64,000 nt of DNA from Lucifuga dentata (lineage: Eukaryota > Chordata > Actinopteri > Ophidiiformes > Bythitidae). Positions 42,256 through 54,608 of the stretch are shown one piece after another (within the stretch, counting starts at the first letter, position 1; each line of letters starts with the position of its first letter). Position numbers and translations under genes: made by a program. Under the pieces are notes generated by a model. That model did not search any database, was not told the DNA's origin, and saw nothing but the letters and a program-made list of their open reading frames with translations. The DNA lies in assembly GCA_014773175.1 (NCBI GenBank), contig VXCM01002067.1:17930-81929 (forward strand), given 5' to 3'.

Positions 42256-45200
42256 TCAGAGTCGCCATTTGTCTGTGGAAAAATAGAGAGCAAATTTTAA
42301 ATTCAGCATTCTCCAGCAAATAAAATAAAAGCAAACAGACATAAACTGACTTAAACATCAATTTTGTATAGCTTGCCACTTACAATAATATAACCATTAT
42401 CAGAAATGACAGATGAAATCAATGGAACGTTTTTCCTCAATGAATACCGCTACTCCTCTGGCTCTTGTGTTAAATTTTGAGTCAGCTTAATTCTGGAAGA
42501 TAATTAACGACAGTAAATTTGAATTCTGTTTACCTCGGGTGACCTCAAAGCAGTTCTCACAGTGCACCATGCATTTGTAGATCCACATGGTGTCCCCAGC
42601 TTTCAGATGACCCAGAGTGCTGTTACACACCTCACACTGTCCAGCACAAGCACACAACATCTTGAGCCTGACATCTGTGAATGGAGTGGATGTGCAAGGA
42701 TAATTACCAATCTGCTGGGCATCTCACCTTAAAGCAGGAGGCGTGGCATTTGATCTTCAAGTCATCCACAACCATCTTGGCTTCGGCGGTGAAGGGCTTA
42801 CGGCAGTAGGTGCACAGGTCTCTCTCGAGCACCGTCCTACAGAAGCCAGGGGTTTTTCCGGTATGAGTGAATCAGCAATATTCCCACGTATTAATAAAGC
42901 AATACTGTCACGCCTTTCCTACCTCTCAGGGGATGCGTATGCACTCTTGATGGATGATTTGGAGTAGAGGGGATCTGTAAGGATGTCTTCTGACCTGAAT
43001 GAAGTACCACAGTTAACTTTAAAGCCACAATCCATGATCTAAATGTGATGCCCTATCACTAATATTCAAAATATAGGATTGAAGCTGCTATTATTCAGTA
43101 TTAATTTAAAAATAGACCTATATTTTCATTTAGGATCAACTGAGAATAGAATAGCTTTATTGTCATTATACGTAACATATAATGAAATTACAGAAATAGA
43201 ACAATAGAAATAGAAATAGAACAATGCTTATGATGTAAATACTAATGAAATGTATATGGTAAAAAATTATATATACAGATTTGGATATTACTGCACATAA
43301 GTGCAATTGTGTTTGCATCCAATACCTGCTGCTCCTGTATGTTGTTGAGGTGTGGACAGTGGGGCTGGTGTACTCATAGCTACAAAAAGAAAACATGAAC
43401 CATAATTTACATGTTAGATTTAACACACATCTGACTGTTTTCTCCGTCAGAATGAAAAAAAAAAAAACAATCATGTAAGGGTGTAGCATGCTCAGCTGTT
43501 GGGTCTGTAAGAGTAGATTTATGGTCGCTGATGTAGTTCTCAATACATGTGCAACAAAACATATCATACATTATACACATATATTTGATCACATTCAAAT
43601 CTCACCTGGGCTTGGAACTGATAGTGTAGGACCTGGTATGGGTGGTGGGGCTGTCATCAGTGTAAGAGCTGTAGCTGTGTGACAAAGAGGTAAAAGAGCA
43701 ACAACCAAGAGTTACAGCAGCTGAACTTATGATGTCGAGATGGATGCACCGTTCCATGCTACAGATTCTCAGAGTTGAGTTTTAGGTGTGTATCTGTCCA
43801 AAGCATGTTTACCTGCTGATGGTGCGGGTGGAGGTTGGTGACAACAGAGTTGGGCTATCTTGTCTAAATGGAAGAAAGGAGGAATAAAGGGATGAGTACT
43901 TACAAACGACAAGTGAGCATTGATTCTTAGTCATTCGTTTCCAAAACTCACCCTCTGCTGCTGTCCACGGTGACAATCTCCCTCCTCGTGAGAGTGCTTT
44001 AAGAATGGGAATGTGACATTTGAGTGACGAGATAATCACATTATCTGTGTATTTTGTTAATGTTATTCGCTGAGGGATCTCACCTGGTAGGAGATGTTAT
44101 ACCCTTAGGCAGGAGGGTGTCATACAGTGCATCCTCAGTCCTGTAAAAGCAACAGTAGGATCAATGTTTGGTGATTAGAAAGGCAATCCTTAATTTGTGA
44201 AATATTCAAATATTCATTTGAGGAATGATTGCTGAATGTTTGTCTTATGTAGAGGAGGTCCTTGTTGTAATTTTAACATCCTCTCTGAAAAAAAAATATT
44301 TTTTTAAATTGACATAGCAAAAGGGGGTGAACAAACAATAATTACACATGAACAACAATTGGATATATGACAAATAATACTTATTACACATTGTGTGGGG
44401 GGAGATAGTGAATGAAAGAATGAGAAAGAGAAAGAAGAAAAGAACAAAAGAACAAAAGAAAGAAAAAAGCATATGATACAAAAATAACAATGACAAAACC
44501 ATTATAAATATAGGTATTATCATGTGGTGTCTACTATTAAAGCTAAGTGTGTGTGTGTGGTGGTGGTGGGGGGTGTAAGAGATGTCAGGGTGTATAATGG
44601 AAGGTGTAAGGGTTAATGGTACATGGGTTACTCAAGAGATAGAAGGAAGGGGTAAGTAGAAAGAGGGAGGGGGGATTTTTTATGTTTTTTTAAAAATGAA
44701 ACTCTTTTTATTAACAAAGCATATATATATATATATAATATATATTTAAATGCATAATAATAATACATGTATACAGTTCCAGCAAAACAGAAAACAACCC
44801 TACCCACCCACACTGTAAAATGTGACAAGTTGGTCTTACTTAAAAAAAAATCTAGGAAACCGATTGCCTTGTAACAACAAAAGGTAAATAAATATAACTA
44901 TTAGTCTTAAGTTATGTTTAAGCTCAAGTAGACATAAAGTAAACATAACTTAAGACTAATAGTTATATTTACTTACCTTTTTCAAGGCAATTGGTTTCCT
45001 AGATCTTTTTTAAGTACGATCAACTTTTCACCTTTTACAGTGTAAAAACAGTCAAAAATAGCCAGACCAGTTAAAAAACAAACATGTAATTTTTAAACAA
45101 AAAGGGAGCATAGTGTACCCTCAGTCCAACTCTTCAGCCTCTATATCCTCCATAAAACTCAAAAATGGCTGCCAGGTAGCAACAAATCCCACAGCTGATT

Positions 45201-48200
45201 CCTTAACAGAGGATCTTCTCCACTTGTACATAGTACATAATGTCTTTAATCCAGTGTCCATATGCTGGAGGGAAAGAGTCTTTCCATTTACACAGGATGA
45301 GCCTTCTACCAAGAAGTGAACAAAAAGCCATAACATGAGCTTGGGATCTGCTTAAGTTGATATCCTGAGGAGTTACTACAAATATTGCTATGGACATGGA
45401 TGGAGTAATTGATTGTCCAAAGATTTTTGAAAAACGTTCAAAGATCAAACCCCAGAAGTTTTGTAATTTCGGACATGACCAGAACATGCGACATAGCGTA
45501 GCTGGGGACTGTTACATCAGTCACACGTAGGGTCGAGATCCCTATTTATTTGATTTTTAATGTTGACATTCAAATCTTACTTGGGCTTGGAACTGATGGT
45601 GTAGGACCTGGTATGGGTGGTGGGGCTGTCATCAGTGTAAGAGCTGTAGCTGTGTGACAAAGAGGTAAAAGAGCAACAACCAAGAGTTACAGCAGCTGAA
45701 CTTATGATGTCGAGATGGATGCACCGTTCCATGCTACAGATTCTCAGAGTTGAGTTTTAGGTGTGTATCTGTCCAAAGCATGTTTACCTGCTGATGGTGC
45801 GGGTGGAGGTTGGTGACAACAGAGTTGGGCTATCTTGTCTAAATGGAAGAAAGGAGGAATAAAGGGATGAGTACTTACAAACGACAAGTGAGCATTGATT
45901 CTCAGTCATTCGTTTCCAAAACTCACCCTCTGCTGCTGTCCACGGTGACAATCTCCCTCCTCGTGAGAGTGCTTTAAGAACGGGAATGTGACATTTGAGT
46001 GACGTGATAATCACATTATCTGTGTGTTTTGTTAATGTTATTCGCTGAGGGATCTCACCTGGTAGGAGATGTTATACCCTTAGGCAGGAGGGTGTCATAC
46101 AGTGCATCCTCAGTCCTGTAAANCACCTGGTAGGAGATGTTATACCCTTAGGCAGGAGGGTGTCATACAGTGCATCCTCAGTCCTGTAAAGGCAACAGTA
46201 GGATCAGTGTTTGGTGATTAGAAAGGCAATCCTTAATTTGTGAAATATTTATTTGAAGAACCATTGCTAAATGTTTGTCTTACGTAGAGGAGGTCCTTGT
46301 TGTAGTTGTGGTTGTAACATCATCTCTGGGAAAAAAAAAAGGAGNTTTTTTTTTTTTTTTTTTACTTGTACTGTATTTAATGTATCTAACACTGTGTAAA
46401 GCCCTTTATGACATAAACCTCACCCATCAGAGCTTTTCACCATTACAGTCTTGGTGATTGTTGACTTGCTGTAATGAAGAAAAGTGTCCGATGACATATT
46501 GATAACAATGATCATTAAGTGATTAGAAATCAGGCTTAAAATCAAATAATTTTATGCCTTTTGCTAGTTAATACAAAATTACCTGTCTGCAGATGAGAAA
46601 TCGTCGATGAGAGACTTGGGTTTGTCATCAGCACTACAGAGAAACATGTTGTATTCTTTATTATATATTGTATGTTATTTCACTGGATAATTTTGATCTG
46701 TTACCAAAGTATGCTGTACTAGCATATTCCTCTCAGAATTAATGTTAAAAAAAAACAACAACATAATATTGGTAAGAAATACAAATTCTGCATTGTATTC
46801 TTATATTCATTCATTTTTAACTTGGCTAACTATGGACAATCTAGGATCCACAGGCACTCTGTAATTCCACTCCAGCAAAATGAAGTGAGATACTTGCTGA
46901 GGACTTAATGGCCATCACTCCTTTTGCGCCCAAGTTTAAGGACTTGATTACACCATGAAAGTATCGCTTCTCCCATAATCCACCATTCCTGGACATTAGA
47001 CACCATGGAAATATTTCAAGTGGACCTCTAAAACTTGTACCTGAGTCCCCTGATATTGAGTCTCAATTGACCTATGTATCTCTATAGGTGGGAATGTCTT
47101 TACTAAGAGATTAGGAAAGGCTACAAATAATAGGCCTTTTTTTTTTTTTTTAANCTTTTTTTTTTTTTTTAATCTGACTGACTTACATGTTATCAACCAG
47201 CTTGTGTATATCCTACTCTGCACTGTCAAATATCCACTTTTGGATAAAACTCACCTATTAGTGATGATTTTCTTCACTACACTCTCAGTTGTGGAGACAG
47301 TTGTTTTGCTGTAATGAAGAAAAAAAATGCTTATTATATATTTATTGATCAACTGAAATCAAGACCAATATAACACACTTTGTAGCCATGACTTGGAAAT
47401 ACAAGTATCACCTTTCTGTTGATGACAAATCATCCTTGAGAGATTTGGGGAGGAGTGAACTGTAAAGTTTGTCCTCAGGACTGCAGGAAAATAATTTTAA
47501 TACAGCTTAATTGATTAGCAATTTAAATGTAAATTCCATGATAATAATGAAATAATCAGGAGTGTGGTCGACGTCAGCATACTCTTTATTGCTGGTCAGA
47601 GTTGTCTCAGTCAGTCTGGTTGTTCTGGTAGGCGAATAAGATGAGTATGCTGTCCTGTGTGAACAGATGCAACAACTGATCAGCTTCTCAGATCACGCCT
47701 ACATTACATGATCAATTGGATTAGGCAATAGTTCATTATCACTCATTACTACAGTACAAAATCACTCCTGTCCTGCTTTATTTTAAAATTAGCAATGTAT
47801 TCACTCTTTGCTGGAAGACTTGACTCGTTCAGTGAAAGAGGTGGGCGGCTTGATCCCAGAGGACCTGAAGGATGATGTTGTCATTACTGATACAAACTCA
47901 GTATGTAAGATGATAATATGCATGATAATGCTGTAGTATTTGTTACCTGGTGGTAGTGATGGTGGTCTCAGTGGTTTTGCCGTCCTTGGTGACTGTAGTG
48001 GTTGTAGTGCTAAAGGAGAGGTGGAACAAGTTTTACTACATGCTTCATGGAGATGGTTTTCTAACTGACTTATTTAGGTTTTCATTTGTCTTTTCTTTTC
48101 TTTTCTTTTTTTTTTAACCTTGACTTAGGTTCCTCTGTGACACTACTCTTGGATGTGGTGGTCCTGTAAAGAGAAATACCAAGTTAAAGATTATTATAGT

Positions 48201-49502
48201 GTGCATTGTGTATCTTTTGGCTTTATTTTTGATTCATGTATCAGGTTGGAGCTTTACGTATATGTCTTGGGAGAGCCTGACCTCAGTGGTGAATATGTGC
48301 TGCAACAAAGAAGTGCAACATTTAGATACTTTTTTAAAAAAAAAAAAGAAAAAAAAGCAACAGCATTTACCATAGTACCATTAATAGTATTATTTTGAAA
48401 ATGTACTTTCTGGTGTAGGATGTGGTCCTGGTGGAGGGGAGGGTGCTGTAAATAGAAGAGAAACATATTTGACCCACAGTTTTGATAAAGATATACACTG
48501 ACTTAGTGGCAGCATTGACACAAACATACTAACCTGGTCTTTACCTCGTCCTGACTTCCACTGTATCTGCAATCAGGGAAACAATTTTGTTTTTTAAATC
48601 ACTCAATGGATCCCACCAGAATCAGCTACATAAAACTGCTTCAATGGAACCATCAGAATCAAATGATACCAATATGAATATACCTCTTGCTGAGAGCCTG
48701 CACAGATGTTGATAGGCTTGTAGTTCTGGGTTTTGTTTCATCAGGCTCAGACCTATGAATAAAAGATAATAAATGAAGTCATTTTAAGTCAAAGGAGTAA
48801 TGACTTACATGAGCATACCCAATCGCCATGGTAAATAATAGTTTCTGACTAATTTGTCCTTCATTTGGGGCTAAGTTGACAAAAAGGACTGAAAAGGGAT
48901 TTACCTCATAGTAGTTTCATTGAATCTGTATCTACTTAGAACACTCCTGCCAAAGTTTGGATCATGGCTAAGGGGAGAAAAAGGGTAAAAATGAATTGAT
49001 GCTGATAAAGATGGGTGAGACGTGATCAGAGATATGAACTGTACTAGTCAAGAGTGCACAACCATGTGCCTATGGGATCATATAACTTTGTAGTTCCTGT
49101 TATATATCATCATCTGAGACTCACTCAACCGATTCATCCTCTTCATCATCCTTTTTGATCCAGCTGTTGTCTTTCAGAAGAGATGCTTTCTTCTTGCTGT
49201 CCTCAATTGCCAGGCTGGGACTGTTGACCTTGGCTGCAAACATAAGGCAAAGAAAACACAAGGGCTTCCAGCTGACATAATCACCACCTTTAGTCATTAT
49301 TAGGTATAACAAGATTTATGTTGATTTAATGACATGGGAAGTGCCATTATGTCAACTTTTAAATGTTTGGTCATGAATGTGTAGTCTCATAGTATGCTAT
49401 CATAAGAAGTTGAGAAAGAAAAGATTTGGAGCATGAAATTTTATTCCATTTGATACTGAATGTTTCCTAATACTTACTGGTCTGGACTGTATATCGGCTC
49501 AT
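42256..49502 (-). CDS. scel: Sciellin, repeat- and LIM-domain cornified-envelope precursor
   Basis: Sciellin is a transglutaminase substrate of stratified epithelia. Twenty-nine coding exons fit without a phase error: 49478-49502, 49125-49233, 48905-48967, 48684-48752, 48534-48566, 48407-48445, 48282-48299, 48119-48163, 47947-48009, 47805-47864, 47583-47654, 47412-47480, 47255-47308, 46583-46633, 46424-46468, 46284-46325, 46059-46115, 45927-45971, 45788-45838, 45581-45649, 44084-44140, 43952-43996, 43813-43863, 43606-43674, 43326-43379, 42923-42994, 42728-42836, 42534-42636, 42256-42272; 1656 nt, 551 aa. The N-terminal SLLKDNSWIKK matches human SCEL. The middle is Thr/Ser/Lys-rich (TTTTTVTKDGKTTETT, SPTSTRTIS). 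The last three exons make one LIM domain with its ligands (CTYC, HASC, CEVC, CENC), ending DKWRL. Several very short exons rest on phase and splice consensus only. Confidence 0.9.
43143..43193. repeat. Short dispersed repeat, copy 1 (TTTATTGTCATTATACGTAA)
   Basis: About 50 bp identical in sequence and orientation to 63947-63997 at the right edge. Similar AGAATAG..TTTATTGTCATTATA tails end many fish non-LTR elements. Confidence 0.7.
43591..44290. repeat. scel: Sciellin exon-cassette duplication, copy 1
   Basis: About 700 bp holding exons at 43606, 43813, 43952 and 44084 plus a remnant exon at 44249-44284. It is nearly identical (roughly 98-99% by eye, introns included) to 45566-46330, at a constant offset of 1975 bp. 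The fifth exon of this copy has AT instead of GT at its donor (positions 44248-44247), so it is probably skipped. Confidence 0.9.
44249..44284 (-). pseudogene. scel: Sciellin cassette exon with destroyed splice donor
   Basis: Homologous to exon 46284-46325 in the other cassette copy, with a 6-nt in-frame deletion. The acceptor TTTCAG is intact, but the donor reads AC/ATAAGA where the sister copy reads AC/GTAAGA. The reading frame remains open, so loss is through splicing. A LINE fragment abuts its upstream side. Confidence 0.65.
44291..45560 (-). mobile_element. 5'-truncated L1-type LINE fragment (ORF2 C-terminus plus 3'UTR)
   Basis: On the minus strand, 45121-45487 encodes FWSCPKLQNFWG, SRSQAHVMAFCSLLGRRLIL, KWKDSFPPAYGHWIKD and KWRR..FLSFMEDIEAEELD, the C-terminal region of fish L1-like reverse-transcriptase ORF2, followed by a low-complexity 3'UTR down to about 44290. 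The preceding CCHC-like region is frame-disrupted. It sits between the two sciellin cassette copies and hosts a nested small hairpin element at 44811-45042. Non-functional. Confidence 0.75.
44811..45042. mobile_element. Hairpin MITE with CACTGTAAAA termini
   Basis: Starts CACTGTAAAA and ends TTTTACAGTG. The two halves are inverse copies for most of their length (CTAGGAAACC..GATTGCCTT against AAGGCAAT..GGTTTCCTAG; ATAACTATTAGTCTTAAGTT and its inverse). About 232 bp, inserted in the LINE 3'UTR. No clear target-site duplication. Confidence 0.8.
45566..46330. repeat. scel: Sciellin exon-cassette duplication, copy 2
   Basis: Exons at 45581, 45788, 45927, 46059 and 46284 with their introns, nearly identical to 43591-44290. 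All five exons have intact splice sites here. It includes the assembly duplication at 46056-46190. Confidence 0.9.
46056..46190. other. scel: Assembly artefact duplicating one sciellin exon
   Basis: Identical 67-bp blocks 46056-46122 and 46124-46190 flank N 46123. The block contains the whole 57-nt exon 46059-46115, so a naive annotation would count that exon twice. Confidence 0.85.
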
Positions 49503-50964
49503 TTTGTGTCTTCACCTGTAAGTGTGAAAGAACAAGACAAATTCATCACAACATGAACATACAGCATAGCAGCCACTAGATGGCACTGTAGACTAAAATC
49601 TTCAAAGATAATGCATATTCTACATAACCCAAGACTAAGCCATAGTGGACTGACATGTCAACACCACTCCAACCGTGCATAATTCCATCTCCTTACATGC
49701 ACTCATATATATATATATTTTTCATCTTCTGTGCCAACTTGGTCACCTTGCCAGTAACATGTTTTCTAAGATCTACTCAACCCACACTCAGTGATTAAGC
49801 CCTAAACTGGTTTGCCTTGATATGTGCCCACAGGAAGACACACCCACCCTCCATAGCACACCTTCTCCAAACACACCTTTGTAAGCAAAACAGAGGGGCA
49901 CATTAATAACATGCCATTAGCTATTTGTGATAAAGGCTGTGCACTTTCTACCATAGGGCACAAACACTTCACTGAGAGCAACAGTAATGCAGAGGTCAAT
50001 CTGTGACAAATTTGACAGTCTGGTGACTATTATTCCTACAAAAAAAAAAAAAAAAAAAAAAAAAAAAGAAATAAAAGAAAAAAACTGTATGGGTTTTATT
50101 AGTTTGTATTGTATTAATACATTTGCATTAAGTAGTTAATCTGTGTAACAGATATGTAAATGAAATAGTAAAGTATCTTGATTTTTCTGATCTGCTGTGA
50201 TTGCTGAGCTTAGTTATCCTTATAAAAAGCTGTAGAAAGAGTCAACAGAATCTATCCTTCTTTTTTCCCCAAAAAATCCTAGAAGATTTTGGCAGACTCA
50301 TAAGTCAGACAAAGGAAAAAAAAAAAAAAAAAAAANAAAAAAAAAAAAAAAAAAGATCACGGAGAATATAATAATCTAAATGTATTGATTGTAATTCCTG
50401 CCTGCAGGGTGTTTGGAAAGTGTTATGACTAAAAGGCATCACATCAAATCAAATCAATGATTTTAATGTGGTTTGGCAGTCTCAACTGATAACTAACTCT
50501 GCATAAAGTGTGATTTCAGGAGCACAAGTTAAAACCTAACAACATACAAAGTATTTTTAACGTCTATTACACACCATACAGCAATATTTAGGTTAATATG
50601 ACAATAGCAAGACTAGAAAAGAAGTCGTAGTATTTCCGTATGTGTAATATGTCTTAATGTCTACAATGAATCAGATTATCACTGACAGATATTTTGCTCC
50701 TGACAGTAAAATTACTAAATGATAACCCCTGTAATGAACACACTACAAGGACATTTACAGTAGATCCTGTGTATACATGCAATATGTTTTTGCATGTATT
50801 TTCCCTGGATGATACAGAATTTAAATGCAAAAACATCCTAAAAAAAACTTGACTATCATGAATAGAAAAAAAGAAATCAAATTTTAAGTTAATTTTTATC
50901 TGACTCTATATTATATACATATAAAATAAGTAGAAAGGAAATCAGAAAGAGATGGAACACATAC
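49503..50964. other. scel 5'UTR intron
   Basis: The start-codon exon has an acceptor (CTTACAG) 13 nt before the ATG, so an untranslated exon lies upstream. The intron contains poly(A) runs near 50041 and 50316-50354 (N at 50336). No coding exon seen. Confidence 0.6.
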
Positions 50965-51040
50965 CTCAGTGTGAAAAGCTCTATGACTCCCAGGTAAACT
51001 CTCACTTGAGCTCTAGTCTCAACACCTGTCTGTTAGACAG
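50965..51040 (-). promoter_or_regulatory. scel: Probable scel untranslated first exon
   Basis: A strong minus-strand donor CACTGAG/GTATGT ends an exon at 50965. The upstream boundary is unknown. Position and donor match the acceptor in front of the start-codon exon. The transcription start was not identified. Confidence 0.4.
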
Positions 51041-53811
51041 CAGTGTGCAATCACACCCTCATTCCTTCTGCTTTTGACCTTAAGGGAGTGGAATCCAAGG
51101 CCACCTAAAGGTGTGGCTTCAGAGAACAATCAAAGAATAGTGTGAGAGTATGTGTGTGTTTTCTGTCTCTTTCTATGTTTCTATCATCACCATGGCACTT
51201 CATTAACTGTTTTAGGTTGGAGGTTGAAATGGAATTAGGTAGAATGCTGAAGGAAGCTGGGTGTGGAGAATATTTCTAAACATCCTATAAACTTTAAATT
51301 TTTAAGAATGTGATTTAATCTGACTTCTATGATAGTAAGCTCATTGTTAAATTATTTTTTATATCTTTAATGTGATAAAATAAAATGGGATTTAAATACT
51401 GATCAGAAATCTTATTCTGCACTGAGACTGTGCATTAGTATGGGACTGACAATGGACTTTGCACTATATGGCTCATCAAAGTACTAGAGGGTGGTTTCTA
51501 ACTACAACTGTATCTCATTTCCAGGTTAAAGGTTAAAGGGCGACTCATCACTTTTTGACTTCCAGTTAATACAATAAATAAAGGCCTCCACCTTAACTAA
51601 AACACATAAACTTCCCAATTGAAAGATGGACACAAATCACAACAACTCCTGCCAATGGTCCATTATAGCCTCATAAACAGAACCATAATAGTTTAATTGC
51701 TGCATGTATTGCACTATAACTTCCAAGATTAGGGATTTGTTTCCAACTGGGGTCACCCATACAAAAATGTACATATTCATATATATTTGTGCTTTGGACA
51801 AGATTATATGAAATCACATACATACTATTAGAATGATTGAGTGTCTAGCTTGCTTCATGATAAGAAATATAGCTTAAATGACAGAAAATTCAAGGTCATA
51901 TGACACATCAAGCAAGTGAAGAACATGCTTGAACTGTAAATGCTACAGTAACCATGATTGTAAACTTGATTCTTGGGAGTGTCACATTGTGCTTGACTGA
52001 AGGTATAAAAGATGCATAGCAGGTAAGGGTGCGACAGAAAAAGAGACTGACAGGCAAACCCCTCTTACTCGCCGTGACAACAAGAAAGGAATGCAGACTA
52101 CACTGCTCTTACTAAAAGTCCATGTGTCATCAGAGGTAAGCGAGGATCTTTAGTAGTTTGAGATATCCATCAGGTAACTTTCTGTTACGATAAGCATGCT
52201 TAAGATTACTTATGCTCATCTGACGTCCAGTCAAGTTTATACATATATAGCCCAATATCAAAACTATGTCTCAATAAACTTTCTTTGTCCCTGCAATTCA
52301 CAAAAACTTCCTTATCAGTAATCTGTGGTTCTCAATCAACAACTGAGAGCACCAATGTTTTCATCAAGTGAACATACTTGATTTAACTGGCTAATCAGGT
52401 ATGGGTAGAGTATAAAGAGTTTTCAAATATGAGGTTCTGGAGGACCAGGTTTGACAACCAATGGATAGATGTCTAATTTGAAGTGTGAATGACTGACACT
52501 AGATGGCGCCAGAGTGATCTTCACAGAAATGAAAGTACTATTTGTATGACGGTGTTACAATAAGAAAGTTACAAAGTTGGAGGCAAAAATGTCCTGATCA
52601 TTACATATCCAAATAACTAAGAGAGCAAAATACCATAGAGGATTGAGCTTTGGAAACAATATCTTCATCTAATTTCCTCATAATTTCCTCATAGTCATAC
52701 GGTAATTTCATCTCTAGTTATGAAAATCCTCCCGGCAATACCTCTGGACTGAAAAACAATAAGAAGTGTCATGCCAGGACAACAAATGACATTGACACAG
52801 TTCCGTATTATGACATTAGTGAAAAACGATCCCGTGAATCAGTAAGAATTCAATAATACATCCTATCTATCCTTCAAGGCATCATACATGCAAATCCTCG
52901 TTCCGATATGTGTGCATCGTAACTGGATTTCATCTCTGATAGCTCAGCTCTTCGGCTGTGATCATGACGTTCTGCCCCTCCACCCTTCATTTCTCGTCTC
53001 CTAACCAGAAGACAAACTCTGGATGTGGTTGCATCTCCAGATTACACAATCCATTACCTGATCTTGCTTTTTATAACCTTCAGCTGAAACAGCGCTGTGG
53101 ACCAAGGCCCTTGAATGTCATCATTTTGTGATTCAGCATTTTTGCTGCTTGAATAAGGCATTTCTTTATGATATTGTTTATTGTTTTATTACATGTCATC
53201 TGAGCTAATTTTCACTGACAGTATTTAATCTGGAAACTCCACAGGGATGTCCCTCAGTTGTTGTACGGTCCATTGTCATCTTTGATGCACACTGATACTG
53301 CCCTTGATTATCTCAGGATGCTTCCTGGGTTGCTATGAGAAGAGACTGCTGACCAGCCCTTTCTCATCATTGGTCCCCTGCATTGCCTTGTAGCCAATAA
53401 AGCACCACTAGGCATGTGCATATCTCTTTCTGTATTTCTTCCTCTTTCTCTGTCACTCTTGCTCATTCAATACACCTGAGCTCACATACATACACATATA
53501 CATAGAGACATGCATTTTAATATTATGCCACATTTTAAAAAGTTGACATTACATTCAACTAGACTTCGATATTTGAGTAAAAGTACTTGATCCAGTGGAA
53601 TTAAGAACTTTACAAACTGAGTTGACTGTAATAGTATGCACTGTTCACACCTTTTGTGTGTGTGTGTGTGTGTGTGTTTGCACCTTTGCAGAATTAAATA
53701 CTTTGGCTCTCACATATTACTCTACACTGTCAGCGTCACTTCCCCCACAGTATTCCTGGTCCTCCCCCCTACCAATGTGCCATCCTATCCAAAGATGAAG
53801 TTGCAAGTATT

Positions 53812-53843
<32 letters not shown>

Positions 53844-54600
53844 TGTCATTTTCTGCTTGTAATTTATTTTTAAGGCAAATATCTGCATAACTGCTTGCTA
53901 TCTCTCTGCTTGGAGTCACATAAACAGTGTGACTTTGTACAAATTATGAATTAAAAATATCCCTACCTTCTACTGTGATTAGACTGGGCTACTGTAGACA
54001 GGATGTGACCTACTCATTGAAATAGAATGGGAATGTACAACACAGACGATTTAATCACATTGTGTTTGCAGTCTTGGTGGAAACTAAGCTGATATTCTCA
54101 AAGGAAAGTTCAAAGGGCAATTCTAAGTTGTGTCACAGGTACAGTAAAGAGGGAAATACTATGGCCAGTATGTGGCATGGAGGATTTGTGTTAGGGAGAG
54201 AGAGAAAAATTAGGAAAAAAAAAAAAAATCAAGCCAGTCCTATCTTCTGAAACCAGAAGTTCATTTTTCAACATCAGAGCATTAATCTCTTTTAAGATTA
54301 ACTGAGTGTGCTTATTTTAGATCAAACTGGGAGGGGCCCTACAAGGACCTCTGCAAATTAATGTCCTCCTCTTCCAGATTCTAACTACTATATATATGGC
54401 TATACAAAATAACTCGTGCTTCTTTCCTTCAGACTATGTTTTCACCTACAGGAATAATCATTTATCAAAATTAATTGTTGATTACAAGAAATATACACGG
54501 GGAAGTGGACGTTTAAAGGATGAATAGCATCTCTTGGTTTGGCCATATGAAAATATCCCGGCATGCTAGCGACGCAAGGCTCACCCAGGGAGGGGAGGGA
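51041..54600. other. Intergenic region between scel and mycbp2 (divergent genes)
   Basis: No exon recognised. Contains a (GT)n run (about 53656-53679) and an (ATC)n run (53811-53843). Open frames at 53595-53890 come from these repeats. Both scel and mycbp2 promoters are expected at its edges. Confidence 0.6.
53811..53843. repeat. (ATC)n trinucleotide microsatellite
   Basis: Eleven ATC units, intergenic. Confidence 0.9.
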
Positions 54601-54608
54601 TGATGAAG

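Noticed and set aside
43166..43598. Hydrophobic open frames near sciellin exon 43326-43379
   Set aside because: They read through introns and a dispersed repeat. Only the short exon is supported by splice sites and phase.
49802..49999. 65-aa minus-strand open frame upstream of the scel start codon
   Set aside because: No similarity recognised and no splice or start context tying it to scel; within a 5'UTR intron.
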